A DNA stretch of 17,521 bases from Fibrobacter sp. (GCA_017520105.1 JAFWRL010000309.1:1-17521), one strand, 5' to 3'. Shown: positions 5,627-13,415, counted from the first letter of the stretch. The notes: generated by a model not told the origin, from the sequence alone. Program-made: numbers and translations.

Positions 5627-7297
5627 TTACGTTTTCTCGTCGGCTGCTTTCAAAAGGCCCAAGAAAAGCGGTGCCGGATGGATTAACGAGGACTTCAATT
5701 CAGGGTGGAACTGGCATGCCAAAAAGTAGGGGTGGTCCGTGAGTTCCATAATCTGCATGATATCTTCGTTTGCGGCTTTTCCGGAGAAGATGAGTTTCTG
5801 CTTGTTAGCTCCCGTGGTGTCACCTTGTTCAATTTGAGCGACATAATTCGGGTTCACTTCGTAGCGGTGGCGGAAACGTTCACGAATGGCTTTTGAACCG
5901 TAAACTTCAGCGGCGCGGCTCCCGTCTTTTATGACGACATCGTGGCCGCCCAGTCGCATGGTTGCTCCCAAATCCTTGACTTTTTCTTGGCCGGGGAGGA
6001 ATGCGATGACCGGAACTTCGACGTGGTTCGTTTCGCTTTCCATCTCGATAGTGCCTGCGCCCTTGATTCCGCAAACGTGGCGTGCGAATTCGACAACGGC
6101 GAGCTGCATGCCGTAACATATACCGAGGAACGGAATTTTGTTTTCTCGCACGTAGCGAATAACTTGAATCTTGCCTTCGATGCCACGGCTTCCGAACCCG
6201 CCCGGAACAATAACGGCATCGATTCCCTTGAGCGCAGCTTCAACAGAAACGCTGCCGTTTTCGATTTTTTCCGTATCGACCCAGCGGATGTTCGCATGCA
6301 AGTCTAAATGCGCCGATGAGTGCGAAATGGCTTCGACGACGGAGGCGTATGAATCTTCGAGGGCTAGGTATTTACCGCAAATGGCGACTGTCAAAGTCTT
6401 GCGCGGATTGACGGAATTGCGCTTGAGGGCATCGACGAGCTTGCTCCACTGATCCAGTTTTGGCGGAGCGTAAATGTTGAGCGTTTTGGAAAGGATTTCG
6501 GGAATGCCTTCTGCGTCATAGACGAGCGGGCATTCATAGACGTGCTTCACGTCGATGCCTGAAATGACATGGTTTGCAGGCAGGTTGCAGAACAGGCCTA
6601 TTTTTTCCTTGAGATGCGGCTTGATATATTCTTCGCAGCGGCCGATGACAATTTCGGGGTAAATGCCGAGCTTGTTCAAATCGCGGACGGACATCTGTGT
6701 GGGCTTGGATTTCTGTTCGTTTACGCCGGAGGGTATCGGAACGTAGGTGAGGTGCACAAAAATGGCGTTGTGGTCGCCGACTTCGTGACTCAACTGTCGA
6801 GCCGCCTCGATGTAGAACTGGTTTTCGAGGTCGCCCACGGTTCCACCGATTTCGATGAGCAGTACATCGGCCTTCTCTTGGTTCGCAATTCTGTAAAACT
6901 GTTCCTTGATGAGGTCGGTTACGTGAGGGATGAACTGCACCGTATGTCCGAGGTAATCGCCGTGGCGTTCCTTTTCAAGAATCATCTTGAAAATGCGGCC
7001 CATCGTGAGGCTCCAATCCTTCTTGGCTGTTACATTCAAAAAGCGTTCGTAGTGGCCGAAGTCCATGTCGCATTCGCCGCCGTCGTCCAGAACAAAAACT
7101 TCGCCGTGTTCTGTCGGGTTCATTGTGCCTGGGTCGGTGTTCAAGTAACCGTCGCATTTGACGGGAACGACCTTCATTCTAGCAGAAAGCAGCGCCCCGA
7201 TGGACGCTGCTGCTACTCCTTTGCCGAGTCCGGAGATGACGCCTCCGGTGACGATGATAAATTTTGTCCTTCCGTTGTACTGGTGCTGTAATGACAT
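5627..7297 (-). CDS. pyrG: CTP synthase (glutamine-hydrolysing), divergent subtype
   Basis: PyrG aminates UTP to CTP using ATP and glutamine. From the ATG at 7297 it has 556 residues (E. coli 545). The synthetase domain shows FIIVTGGVISGLGKG (13-27), DPGTMNPTEHGEVFVLDDGGECDMDFGHYERF (55-86), EIGGTVGDLE (149-158) and KPTQ. The glutaminase domain has VPGGFGSRGIEGK, nucleophile Cys394 in GICYGMQ, RHRYEVN and ACQFHPEL with His531 and Glu533. Differences from the common type include KCDGYLNTDPGTMN where KxDPYxNVDPGTMSP is usual. A GTG at 7318 would add seven residues; I chose the ATG, with AGGA upstream. Transcription is predicted from the sigma-54 promoter at 7344-7359, giving a leader of about 35 bases. 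bioA follows after 27 bp. Confidence 0.96.
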   Translation of the reverse strand: MSLQHQYNGRTKFIIVTGGVISGLGKGVAAASIGALLSARMKVVPVKCDGYLNTDPGTMNPTEHGEVFVLDDGGECDMDFGHYERFLNVTAKKDWSLTMGRIFKMILEKERHGDYLGHTVQFIPHVTDLIKEQFYRIANQEKADVLLIEIGGTVGDLENQFYIEAARQLSHEVGDHNAIFVHLTYVPIPSGVNEQKSKPTQMSVRDLNKLGIYPEIVIGRCEEYIKPHLKEKIGLFCNLPANHVISGIDVKHVYECPLVYDAEGIPEILSKTLNIYAPPKLDQWSKLVDALKRNSVNPRKTLTVAICGKYLALEDSYASVVEAISHSSAHLDLHANIRWVDTEKIENGSVSVEAALKGIDAVIVPGGFGSRGIEGKIQVIRYVRENKIPFLGICYGMQLAVVEFARHVCGIKGAGTIEMESETNHVEVPVIAFLPGQEKVKDLGATMRLGGHDVVIKDGSRAAEVYGSKAIRERFRHRYEVNPNYVAQIEQGDTTGANKQKLIFSGKAANEDIMQIMELTDHPYFLACQFHPELKSSLIHPAPLFLGLLKAADEKT

Positions 7298-7312
7298 AAT
7301 GGGGGTCCTAAT

Positions 7313-7327
7313 ATACACTTTCTGTAA
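7313..7327. promoter_or_regulatory. One-mismatch palindrome in the pyrG leader
   Basis: ATACA-CTTTC-TGTAA differs by one base from TTACA-N5-TGTAA. Its centre is about 13 bp downstream of the predicted pyrG start, so binding there would obstruct rather than activate. Confidence 0.4.
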
Positions 7328-7343
7328 TTTCTTGGTCCTGTTT

Positions 7344-7359
7344 GCAAAAATTGTGCCAA
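7344..7359 (-). promoter_or_regulatory. Sigma-54 (-24/-12) promoter of pyrG
   Basis: On the minus strand TTGGCAC-AATTT-TTGC keeps GG and GC exactly ten bases apart and matches the -24/-12 consensus at every conserved base. Predicted start is about 7332, and the pyrG ATG lies 35 bases later. Two palindromes lie at -88 and -118. Confidence 0.88.
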
Positions 7360-7412
7360 GAATAAAATTTGGCGTAATCTGGGCTTATTTAATGTTTTTA
7401 AACCTATGAGTT

Positions 7413-7457
7413 TTACAATAATTGTAAAGACAACCTTTTGATTTACATAGACTGTAA
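7413..7457. promoter_or_regulatory. Tandem pair of TTACA-N5-TGTAA sites, pyrG-proximal
   Basis: Site one at 7413-7427 is TTACA-ATAAT-TGTAA (17-bp palindrome with its flanks); site two at 7443-7457 is TTACA-TAGAC-TGTAA. Centres 7420 and 7450 are 30 bp apart, close to three DNA turns. They are at -88 and -118 from the predicted pyrG start, the usual range for enhancer sites of NtrC-family activators. Confidence 0.7.
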
Positions 7458-7556
7458 TTTTTAAAAGTTTGTCTAGAAACGTAAAAACGCGGAAGATGAA
7501 CGAAAAAACGCAGTAAATCGTGTTGCTAAATCTTTTGAATTGTAGATAAACTTCTT

Positions 7557-7601
7557 TTACATATTATGTAAAGCATTGGTTTTGTTTTACATAATATGTA
7601 A
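7557..7601. promoter_or_regulatory. Tandem pair of TTACA-N5-TGTAA sites, dapF-proximal
   Basis: TTACA-TATTA-TGTAA at 7557-7571 and TTACA-TAATA-TGTAA at 7587-7601 are both part of 17-bp palindromes (TTTACAT...ATGTAAA). Centres 7564 and 7594 are exactly 30 bp apart and lie at -148 and -118 from the predicted dapF start. Confidence 0.72.
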
Positions 7602-7667
7602 AACAATTCTTTTTATGGAAAGGTTTCCTTTTAGAAAAATGCCCTTTTTCGTCTAAAAACGCTGTTT

Positions 7668-7682
7668 TAACAAAATTTGTAA
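7668..7682. promoter_or_regulatory. One-mismatch palindrome abutting the dapF -24 element
   Basis: TAACA-AAATT-TGTAA differs in one base from the full site and ends three bases before TGGCAC of the dapF promoter, with its centre at about -37. Binding here could compete with sigma-54 polymerase, giving repression at high regulator level. Confidence 0.4.
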
Positions 7683-7685
7683 AAA

Positions 7686-7701
7686 TGGCACGTTTTTTGC
7701 A
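7686..7701 (+). promoter_or_regulatory. Sigma-54 (-24/-12) promoter of dapF
   Basis: TGGCACG-TTTT-TTGCA matches the sigma-54 consensus with the GG (7687-7688) to GC (7699-7700) spacing of exactly ten bases. The predicted start is about 7712, followed by AAAGGA at 7713-7718 and the dapF ATG at 7727. It probably drives dapF-dapL and perhaps the downstream activator and nadE. Confidence 0.9.
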
Positions 7702-7726
7702 CTGCACCGCAAAAAGGATTATAAAT

Positions 7727-8536
7727 ATGTCGTTAAAATTTTCAAAATGGACCGGATTGGGCAACGATTTCGTGTTGGTTGAACCAGGTGAATCGTTTGA
7801 CATGACTCCCGGAGCATCTCTCGAACAGCGCGTGATTGAACTTTGTGATAGGCGTTTTGGCATTGGTGCCGATGGTGTTGTTGTCGTGACCCCGTTGAAC
7901 GAAAATGTAAAAGGCAACGAATTTGAAATGCGTATTTTCAATGCGGATGGCTCTGAAGCGGCCATGTGCGGAAATGCGACACGTTGCGTTGCGAAGTTTA
8001 TCCAAAGTCGTGGTCTCAGTAATGAATCCACGTTTTTCTTGCATACGAAAAGCGGCCTTGTAAAGCCGTCTGTTTTGCCTGATGGCCGTGTATGCGTGAA
8101 CATGGGGCTCCCGCGTGATTTCTTGGGGACAATCAAGTTGACTGCGGATACTTTCGATTTCACCGGCGAGACCGTTTCGATGGGAAATCCGCATACGGTC
8201 ATCTTTGTTGATGACATCGAAAAAATACAGCTTGAAAAATGGGGCTCGATTCTCGAAGTCGATAAGATTTTCCCGGATCGTTGCAACATTGAGTTCGCAC
8301 AAGTTGTTGACAAAAATACGATTCGCATGCGCGTCTGGGAACGTGGCTGCGGAGTGACAATGGCTTGCGGCACAGGGAGCTGCGCCACGCTTGTTGCAGC
8401 CCAGCGTACAGGCCGAATCGGAGTCGAAGCAGACATCGTTCTCGATGGCGGAACGCTCCACATCAAACACGAAGATGGTGGCCCTGTCTTTATGACCGGC
8501 CCCGCGAAAGAAGTATTTAAAGGCGTTATCGATTAG
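7727..8536 (+). CDS. dapF: Diaminopimelate epimerase
   Basis: DapF interconverts LL- and meso-diaminopimelate without a cofactor, supplying lysine and the peptidoglycan cross-link residue. The 269-residue product (E. coli 274) starts with the family hallmark KFSKWTGLGNDFVLVE. The two catalytic cysteines are Cys81 in MCGNATRC and Cys214 in ACGTGSCA; FNADGSEA and SMGNPHTVIFVDD contact substrate. The ATG at 7727 has AAAGGA eight bases upstream. An in-frame ATG at 7685 is rejected because it lies in the -24 promoter element, before the transcription start. The stop codon is the first part of a GA-rich repeat. dapL follows after 67 bp and makes the LL-DAP that DapF uses. Confidence 0.97.
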   Translation: MSLKFSKWTGLGNDFVLVEPGESFDMTPGASLEQRVIELCDRRFGIGADGVVVVTPLNENVKGNEFEMRIFNADGSEAAMCGNATRCVAKFIQSRGLSNESTFFLHTKSGLVKPSVLPDGRVCVNMGLPRDFLGTIKLTADTFDFTGETVSMGNPHTVIFVDDIEKIQLEKWGSILEVDKIFPDRCNIEFAQVVDKNTIRMRVWERGCGVTMACGTGSCATLVAAQRTGRIGVEADIVLDGGTLHIKHEDGGPVFMTGPAKEVFKGVID

Positions 8537-8600
8537 ACGAGAGACGAAAGACTAGAGACGAAAGAGTTTCAAAAAACTATTACCTAAAACCTAATACCTA
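8534..8600. repeat. Composite GA-rich and ACCTAAT repeat between dapF and dapL
   Basis: From the dapF TAG stop onward the plus strand reads AGACGAGAGACGAAAGAC, a second AGAGACGAAAGAG, a short spacer, then ACCTAAAACCTAATACCTAA ending next to the dapL ATG. The GA part is shared with 2038-2061 and 4191-4216, and ACCTAAA also appears on the minus strand beside the bioD copy. The repeat occupies the whole dapL ribosome-binding region. Confidence 0.75.
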
Positions 8601-8603
8601 ATT

Positions 8604-9812
8604 ATGAACAATTCTATTATCAATCCGTATTACGACCGTCTTCCGGGCAGTTACCTTTTTTCTACGATTGCAAAGAAGATAAAAGAATACCAAGGCACCC
8701 ACGAAAATGCGGACATCATTCGCTTGGGTATAGGCAATGTGACGTCTCCGTTAATCCCTGCCGTAATCGAGGCGATGCACAAGGCTGTGAACGAAATGGG
8801 CGTCAAGTGGACATTCCGTGGTTACGGCCCTGAACAAGGTTACGATTTTCTCCGTGAAGCGATTATTCGTGGTGAATACACGTCTCGCGGAATTGAAATG
8901 GATCCGGACGATGTGTTTGTCAGTGATGGATCCAAGTGCGATGTCGGTAACATTCAGGAAATTTTTGCCGGCGATGCAAAAATTGCAATCCCGGACCCGG
9001 TTTATCCAGTGTATCTCGATAGCAACGTGATGGCTGGTCGTGCGGGTACTTTGCAGGCCGATGGACATTTTTCCGAAGTAACCTATCTTTCTTCGACTGC
9101 TGAGAATGATTTCCAGCCGGATTTGCCGAAGAACCCTGTGCAGCTAATTTATCTTTGCAGCCCCAACAATCCGACGGGAACAGTGCTCAGCCGCGAAACG
9201 CTCCAGAAGTTCGTCGATTACGCAAACGAAACGGGCGCAATTATTTTGTTCGATGGAGCCTACAACTGCTACATCCGCGACGAAAAACTTCCGCATTCCA
9301 TTTACGAGATTCCGGGGGCTCGCACATGCGCCATTGAATTCCGTAGCTTCAGCAAGACCGCTGGCTTTACGGGTGTCCGCTGCGCATACACAATTGTTCC
9401 GCATGAACTCGGCAAGCTCCGCTCGATGTGGAACCGCCGCCAGTGCACCAAGTTCAACGGTGTGAGTTATGTGACTCAGCGCGCCGCCGAAGCCATCTAT
9501 ACGCCGGAAGGTTGGGAACAGACAAAGGCTGTCGTTAGCGGTTACATGGACACAGCCTCCATGATCCGCAAGGAACTGACTTCGTGCGGCTATACCGTCT
9601 TTGGCGGAGAACATGCTCCGTACATCTGGTGGAAAATTCCCGATGGCGAAAAATCGTTTGACTTCTTTGATCGGTTGCTTGCGGCATGCGAGGTCGTAGG
9701 TACGCCGGGAAGCGGCTTTGGCCCGTGTGGCGAAGGCTATTTCCGCTTGACGGCGTTCGGTGACCATGAACAGACTAAAGTTGCTCTCCAGCGCATTAAG
9801 GAGAGGTTGTAG
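8604..9812 (+). CDS. dapL: LL-diaminopimelate aminotransferase
   Basis: DapL converts tetrahydrodipicolinate directly to LL-diaminopimelate using glutamate, bypassing the succinylated or acetylated DapD-DapC-DapE route. The 402-residue class I PLP aminotransferase shows IIRLGIGNVTSPL (38-50), RGYGPEQGYDFLREAI, VSDGSKCDVGNIQEIF (106-121), DPVYPVYLDSNVMAG, YLCSPNNPTGTV, FDGAY for the PLP ring, and PLP lysine Lys251 in FRSFSKTAGFTGVRC. These motifs match the plant/Chlamydia-type DapL rather than general aspartate aminotransferases. Pairing with dapF supports the assignment. No Shine-Dalgarno sequence is visible before the ATG, because repeat sequence occupies that position. Confidence 0.95.
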   Translation: MNNSIINPYYDRLPGSYLFSTIAKKIKEYQGTHENADIIRLGIGNVTSPLIPAVIEAMHKAVNEMGVKWTFRGYGPEQGYDFLREAIIRGEYTSRGIEMDPDDVFVSDGSKCDVGNIQEIFAGDAKIAIPDPVYPVYLDSNVMAGRAGTLQADGHFSEVTYLSSTAENDFQPDLPKNPVQLIYLCSPNNPTGTVLSRETLQKFVDYANETGAIILFDGAYNCYIRDEKLPHSIYEIPGARTCAIEFRSFSKTAGFTGVRCAYTIVPHELGKLRSMWNRRQCTKFNGVSYVTQRAAEAIYTPEGWEQTKAVVSGYMDTASMIRKELTSCGYTVFGGEHAPYIWWKIPDGEKSFDFFDRLLAACEVVGTPGSGFGPCGEGYFRLTAFGDHEQTKVALQRIKERL

Positions 9813-9874
9813 CTCCTGCATCCTAACTTCGAGTTGTCTTAGCAATTATTAACTAGTAACTATATTTGCAAATT

Positions 9875-11389
9875 ATGAAACAGCCAATAGGTCCAGAAAT
9901 ATCGGTCATTCAAAAGATTAGCGTCGCCATTATCCACGAAAGAAACGCAGAGAAACTTTTGGATAATGTGCTTACGATTTTGGATACCGAAATGGGTATG
10001 CTGAACGGCACTTTTACCTTGCTGTTCGGTAATACCTTGAAAATTGAAGCTTCGCATGGTCTTGACGAAAAGAGAAAACAGTTGGGTCAATACCAGATGG
10101 GCGAAGGCATTACGGGCCATGTGGCTGAAACGGGTCGAAGCCACGTAATTCCGGATTTGCGCAAGGATTCGCGTTTTTTGAACCGCACGGGAACCCGCAA
10201 TTACGATTCGCAAGTGGCGTTTATCTGTGTTCCATTGGTTCATGATGAACAAATTATCGGAACGCTTTCTGTTGATCGTCCAGTCGATGTAACGACAGAC
10301 CTGGATCGCGATGTTGCTCTTTTGGAAATTATCGCGAACATTACAGGTGATGCGGCCAGCGAATGCCAGACGATGCTTGTGGAACGTCAGTCCTTGATTG
10401 ACGAAAACCAGAAATTGCGCGATATGCTAAGCGGCAAGCCCGAGAACATTATCGGAAACTGCCGTGAAATGCAGTTAGTCTATGAGCAGGTGCGTCAGGT
10501 TGCTACTTCGGATGCGACAGTTCTTATTCGTGGCGGTAGCGGTACGGGTAAAGAAATGGTTGCCCGTGCCATCGTAAATCTTTCGGACCGCAAGGATAAG
10601 CCTTTTGTGACGCTCAACTGTGCTGCGCTCCCGGAGAGCCTTGTCGAAAGTGAATTGTTTGGTCATGAAAAGGGCGCTTTTACGGGCGCTATCAGCATGC
10701 GCAAGGGCCGTGCCGAAATCGCCGATGGCGGAACGCTTTTCCTTGATGAAATTGGCGATTTGACGATGCAAACGCAGGTCAAATTGTTGCGTTTTTTGCA
10801 GGAGCGGACGTTTAGCAGGGTTGGTAGCAACGAAGAACTCCATTCCGATGTGCGCTTCTTGGCGGCGACGAGTCGCAACCTTGAAGAACTTATGGAAAAA
10901 AAGCTTTTCCGCGAAGACTTGTTCTATCGTCTGAACATTTTCCCGATTTCCATGCCGGACTTGGCAAAACGCCAAAGCGACATTATTTTGCTTGCAGAGC
11001 ACTTTATCGAAAAGATGAATCTCAAGTACAATAAAAAAATCGCTCGCTTATCGACAACCGCGATTAACTTGTTGATGAGCTATCATTGGCCGGGAAACGT
11101 CCGCGAGCTGGAAAACTGCATTGAACGCGCCGTGCTTACTGCTACGGACAATTGCATTCATAGCTACAATCTCCCGCCTTCGCTACAGACTTGCCTCAGC
11201 ACCAGTGCTGGGAAAATCATTACAGATCATGCGCCACTTGATGTGATGATGTGTAATTACGAAAAGGAACTGATTACCGAAGCCATCAAGCGTAACGACG
11301 GTAACATTTCTGCGGCGGGTCGCGAACTCGGTATTTCTCCGCGAATGATGAATTACCGCATGAATAAACTTGGATTGATTACAAAATAA
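9875..11389 (+). CDS. Sigma-54-dependent transcriptional activator (GAF-AAA+-Fis-type HTH, NifA-like)
   Basis: This protein should bind enhancer DNA and use ATP hydrolysis to open sigma-54 polymerase complexes. It has 504 residues from the ATG at 9875; a TTG at 9866 would add three residues. Residues 10-165 form a GAF sensor domain (GEGITGHVAETGRSHVIPD, FICVPLVHDEQIIGTLSVD). The AAA+ domain has Walker A GGSGTGKE (220-227), ESELFGHEKGAFTGA with the sigma-54 contact loop GAFTGA (267-272), Walker B GGTLFLDEIGDL (285-296), and arginine residues in FREDLFYRLN. The C-terminal HTH is NISAAGRELGISPRMMNYRMNKLGL (about 477-501), resembling NifA. There is no receiver domain, so control is by ligand or partner, not phosphorylation. 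nadE starts one base after its stop. The TTACA-N5-TGTAA sites are candidate targets, by inference only. Confidence 0.93.
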   Translation: MKQPIGPEISVIQKISVAIIHERNAEKLLDNVLTILDTEMGMLNGTFTLLFGNTLKIEASHGLDEKRKQLGQYQMGEGITGHVAETGRSHVIPDLRKDSRFLNRTGTRNYDSQVAFICVPLVHDEQIIGTLSVDRPVDVTTDLDRDVALLEIIANITGDAASECQTMLVERQSLIDENQKLRDMLSGKPENIIGNCREMQLVYEQVRQVATSDATVLIRGGSGTGKEMVARAIVNLSDRKDKPFVTLNCAALPESLVESELFGHEKGAFTGAISMRKGRAEIADGGTLFLDEIGDLTMQTQVKLLRFLQERTFSRVGSNEELHSDVRFLAATSRNLEELMEKKLFREDLFYRLNIFPISMPDLAKRQSDIILLAEHFIEKMNLKYNKKIARLSTTAINLLMSYHWPGNVRELENCIERAVLTATDNCIHSYNLPPSLQTCLSTSAGKIITDHAPLDVMMCNYEKELITEAIKRNDGNISAAGRELGISPRMMNYRMNKLGLITK

Positions 11390-11390
11390 A

Positions 11391-13415
11391 ATGTTCGGTT
11401 TTTACAGAATCGCATCCGTCTGCCCGGCTTTGAAAGTGGCAGATACGGATTTCAATACTGAAGAAATTATCCGCTGCGGTCACCTCGCCAAAAACGAAGG
11501 GGCCGCAGTCGCCGTTTTTCCGGAACTTTGCATTACGGGTTACACCTGTAGCGACTTGTTCCATCAAGAACTTTTGTTGCATAAGTCGGTCGCTTCGCTT
11601 TTGAAAATTGCAAAAGCGTTTGACGATTCCGACATGGTTATGGCAGTGGGGCTCCCGCTTAGAATTATGAGCAAGCTTTACAACTGTGCGGCGTTGCTCC
11701 AGCGTGGTAAAATTATCGGTGTAACTCCCAAGATTCATTTGCCGAACCAGCGCGAGTTTTACGAAAAACGGCATTTCAACAGCGGACGCGATTTGCTGAA
11801 ACAATCAACGGTTTGCCCGATTGAAGGGCTTGGCGATGTGCCGGTGACGAACTTTTTTACAGTAAAAGGTTCAAGTTCTGAAGTTCGCTTTGGCGTTGAA
11901 CTCTGTGAAGACCTTTGGACGCCAGCGCCACCAAGTGGTTGCCTCGCCTTGGCTGGAGCAAATGTTATCCTGAATCTGTCGGCAAGCGATGCGTTGGTGG
12001 GGAAGGGTGACTATCGCCGAAACCTCATGCAGAACCAGTCCGCACGCTGCATGGCCGCGTATGTCTATGCATCGGCAGGAGTCCATGAATCTACCACGGA
12101 CATGGTTTTTAGCGGGCACTTGATGATTGCCGAAAACGGTTCGATGCTTGCCGAACGCAAGAATTACAGCCGTCAAAGCGAAATCATCTTTGCGGATATC
12201 GATGTGGAACGTCTGAATATGCAACGCTTGAGCGAAGGGAGTTTTCAGGACTTTGATTCGATGGAATATTTTGCGAAGGCTGCAAATTTTTCAGCGCTTC
12301 CCGTTGTTGCAAATGATTTGAAAAATCCCTCGGAAGGTCTCAAGTACCGCTATATTGCGCCCATGCCGTTTGTGCCGAGTTCTCTCGAAACGCGCGACGC
12401 CAACTGCCAGGAAATCTTCAACATCCAATGTGCTGGGCTTGCCAAGCGCTTGGAATCGTCGTATGCCAAACGCGCTGTACTCGGACTCAGTGGCGGGCTG
12501 GATTCGACGCTTGCATTGCTTGTCGTTATCGAAACGTTCAAGTTGTTGAAGCGTCCGCTAAGCGAAATTCTCGTGGTGACAATGCCTGGATTCGGGACGA
12601 CAAAACGCACGAAGAACAATGCTGTCGCCATGGCGGAACTCTTGGGCGTCGAACTCCGGACAATTGATATCAAGCCTTCGTGTTTGCAACATTTCAAGGA
12701 CATCGGTCACGATGCTGCAAAACTTGATGTGACTTACGAGAATGTGCAAGCGCGTGAACGTACAAAAATCTTGATGGACTTGGCAAATAAGGAAGGTGGC
12801 ATTGTCGTTGGTACAGGCGACCTTTCCGAGATTGCGCTTGGCTGGAGCACTTACAACGCCGATCATATGTCGATGTATGCAGTGAACTGCGATATTCCCA
12901 AGACGCTTGTACGTCATGTTGTCGCTTGGTATGCCGAACATGCCCGGAATTTCATAACTTCAGATACTGCGGTGGATTCAATTTCAACAAAAACTGCCGC
13001 AGCGCTTGCTGCAGTCCTTCGTGACATCCTCGATACGCCTGTTTCGCCGGAACTTTTGCCCGCAGACGGCAACGGTCAAATCGCGCAAAAGACCGAAAGC
13101 ATTCTCGGAGCGTACGAGATTCACGATTTCTACTTGTATCATTTTACAAAATATGGTGCAGAACCTGCGAAGTTGCTTTACCTTGCCGAGAAGGCGTTTG
13201 GAGGCGATGCGTTGCACGAGACGAAGTATCCGCGTATAGAACTTATTCGCGTCCTCAAGCTTTTCTTGAAAAGGTTCTTTGCACAGCAATTCAAACGAAG
13301 CTGCATTCCCGACGGCCCCAAAGTCGGAACAATTTCGTTATCCCCGCGAGCCGATTGGCGAATGCCCAGTGATGCATCTTCTGCTGACTGGCTCAAAGAA
13401 GTTGAAAACTTTTGA
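11391..13415 (+). CDS. nadE: Glutamine-dependent NAD+ synthetase (two-domain)
   Basis: NadE amidates deamido-NAD+ to NAD+ with ATP, taking ammonia from glutamine. The 674-residue length matches the two-domain type (about 680 in Mycobacterium). The N-terminal nitrilase-fold glutaminase has triad Glu45 (FPELCITGY), Lys114 (TPKIHLPN) and Cys172 (VELCEDLW). The C-terminal ATP-pyrophosphatase domain carries SGGLDST (367-373), MPGFGTT and VGTGDLSEIALGWSTYNADHMSMYAVN. The ATG lies one base after the TAA of the sigma-54 activator, so the two are probably translationally coupled. It is followed by the strong terminator at 13488. Placement with a nitrogen-type activator and use of glutamine suggest nitrogen-linked expression, which is inference. 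Confidence 0.97.
   Translation: MFGFYRIASVCPALKVADTDFNTEEIIRCGHLAKNEGAAVAVFPELCITGYTCSDLFHQELLLHKSVASLLKIAKAFDDSDMVMAVGLPLRIMSKLYNCAALLQRGKIIGVTPKIHLPNQREFYEKRHFNSGRDLLKQSTVCPIEGLGDVPVTNFFTVKGSSSEVRFGVELCEDLWTPAPPSGCLALAGANVILNLSASDALVGKGDYRRNLMQNQSARCMAAYVYASAGVHESTTDMVFSGHLMIAENGSMLAERKNYSRQSEIIFADIDVERLNMQRLSEGSFQDFDSMEYFAKAANFSALPVVANDLKNPSEGLKYRYIAPMPFVPSSLETRDANCQEIFNIQCAGLAKRLESSYAKRAVLGLSGGLDSTLALLVVIETFKLLKRPLSEILVVTMPGFGTTKRTKNNAVAMAELLGVELRTIDIKPSCLQHFKDIGHDAAKLDVTYENVQARERTKILMDLANKEGGIVVGTGDLSEIALGWSTYNADHMSMYAVNCDIPKTLVRHVVAWYAEHARNFITSDTAVDSISTKTAAALAAVLRDILDTPVSPELLPADGNGQIAQKTESILGAYEIHDFYLYHFTKYGAEPAKLLYLAEKAFGGDALHETKYPRIELIRVLKLFLKRFFAQQFKRSCIPDGPKVGTISLSPRADWRMPSDASSADWLKEVENF

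Noticed and set aside
7298..7318. GTG start adding seven residues to pyrG
   Set aside because: The ATG at 7297 fits the usual N-terminus and has AGGA at suitable distance.
7413..7601. Assignment of the palindromes as NifA (TGT-N10-ACA), GlnR/TnrA (TGTNA-N7-TNACA) or NrdR boxes
   Set aside because: Order and spacing of half-sites differ (ACA-N5-TGT), and NrdR boxes have a different core despite similar tandem spacing.
7685..7726. Upstream in-frame ATG for dapF
   Set aside because: It overlaps the -24 element and precedes the predicted transcription start; the ATG at 7727 has a ribosome binding site.
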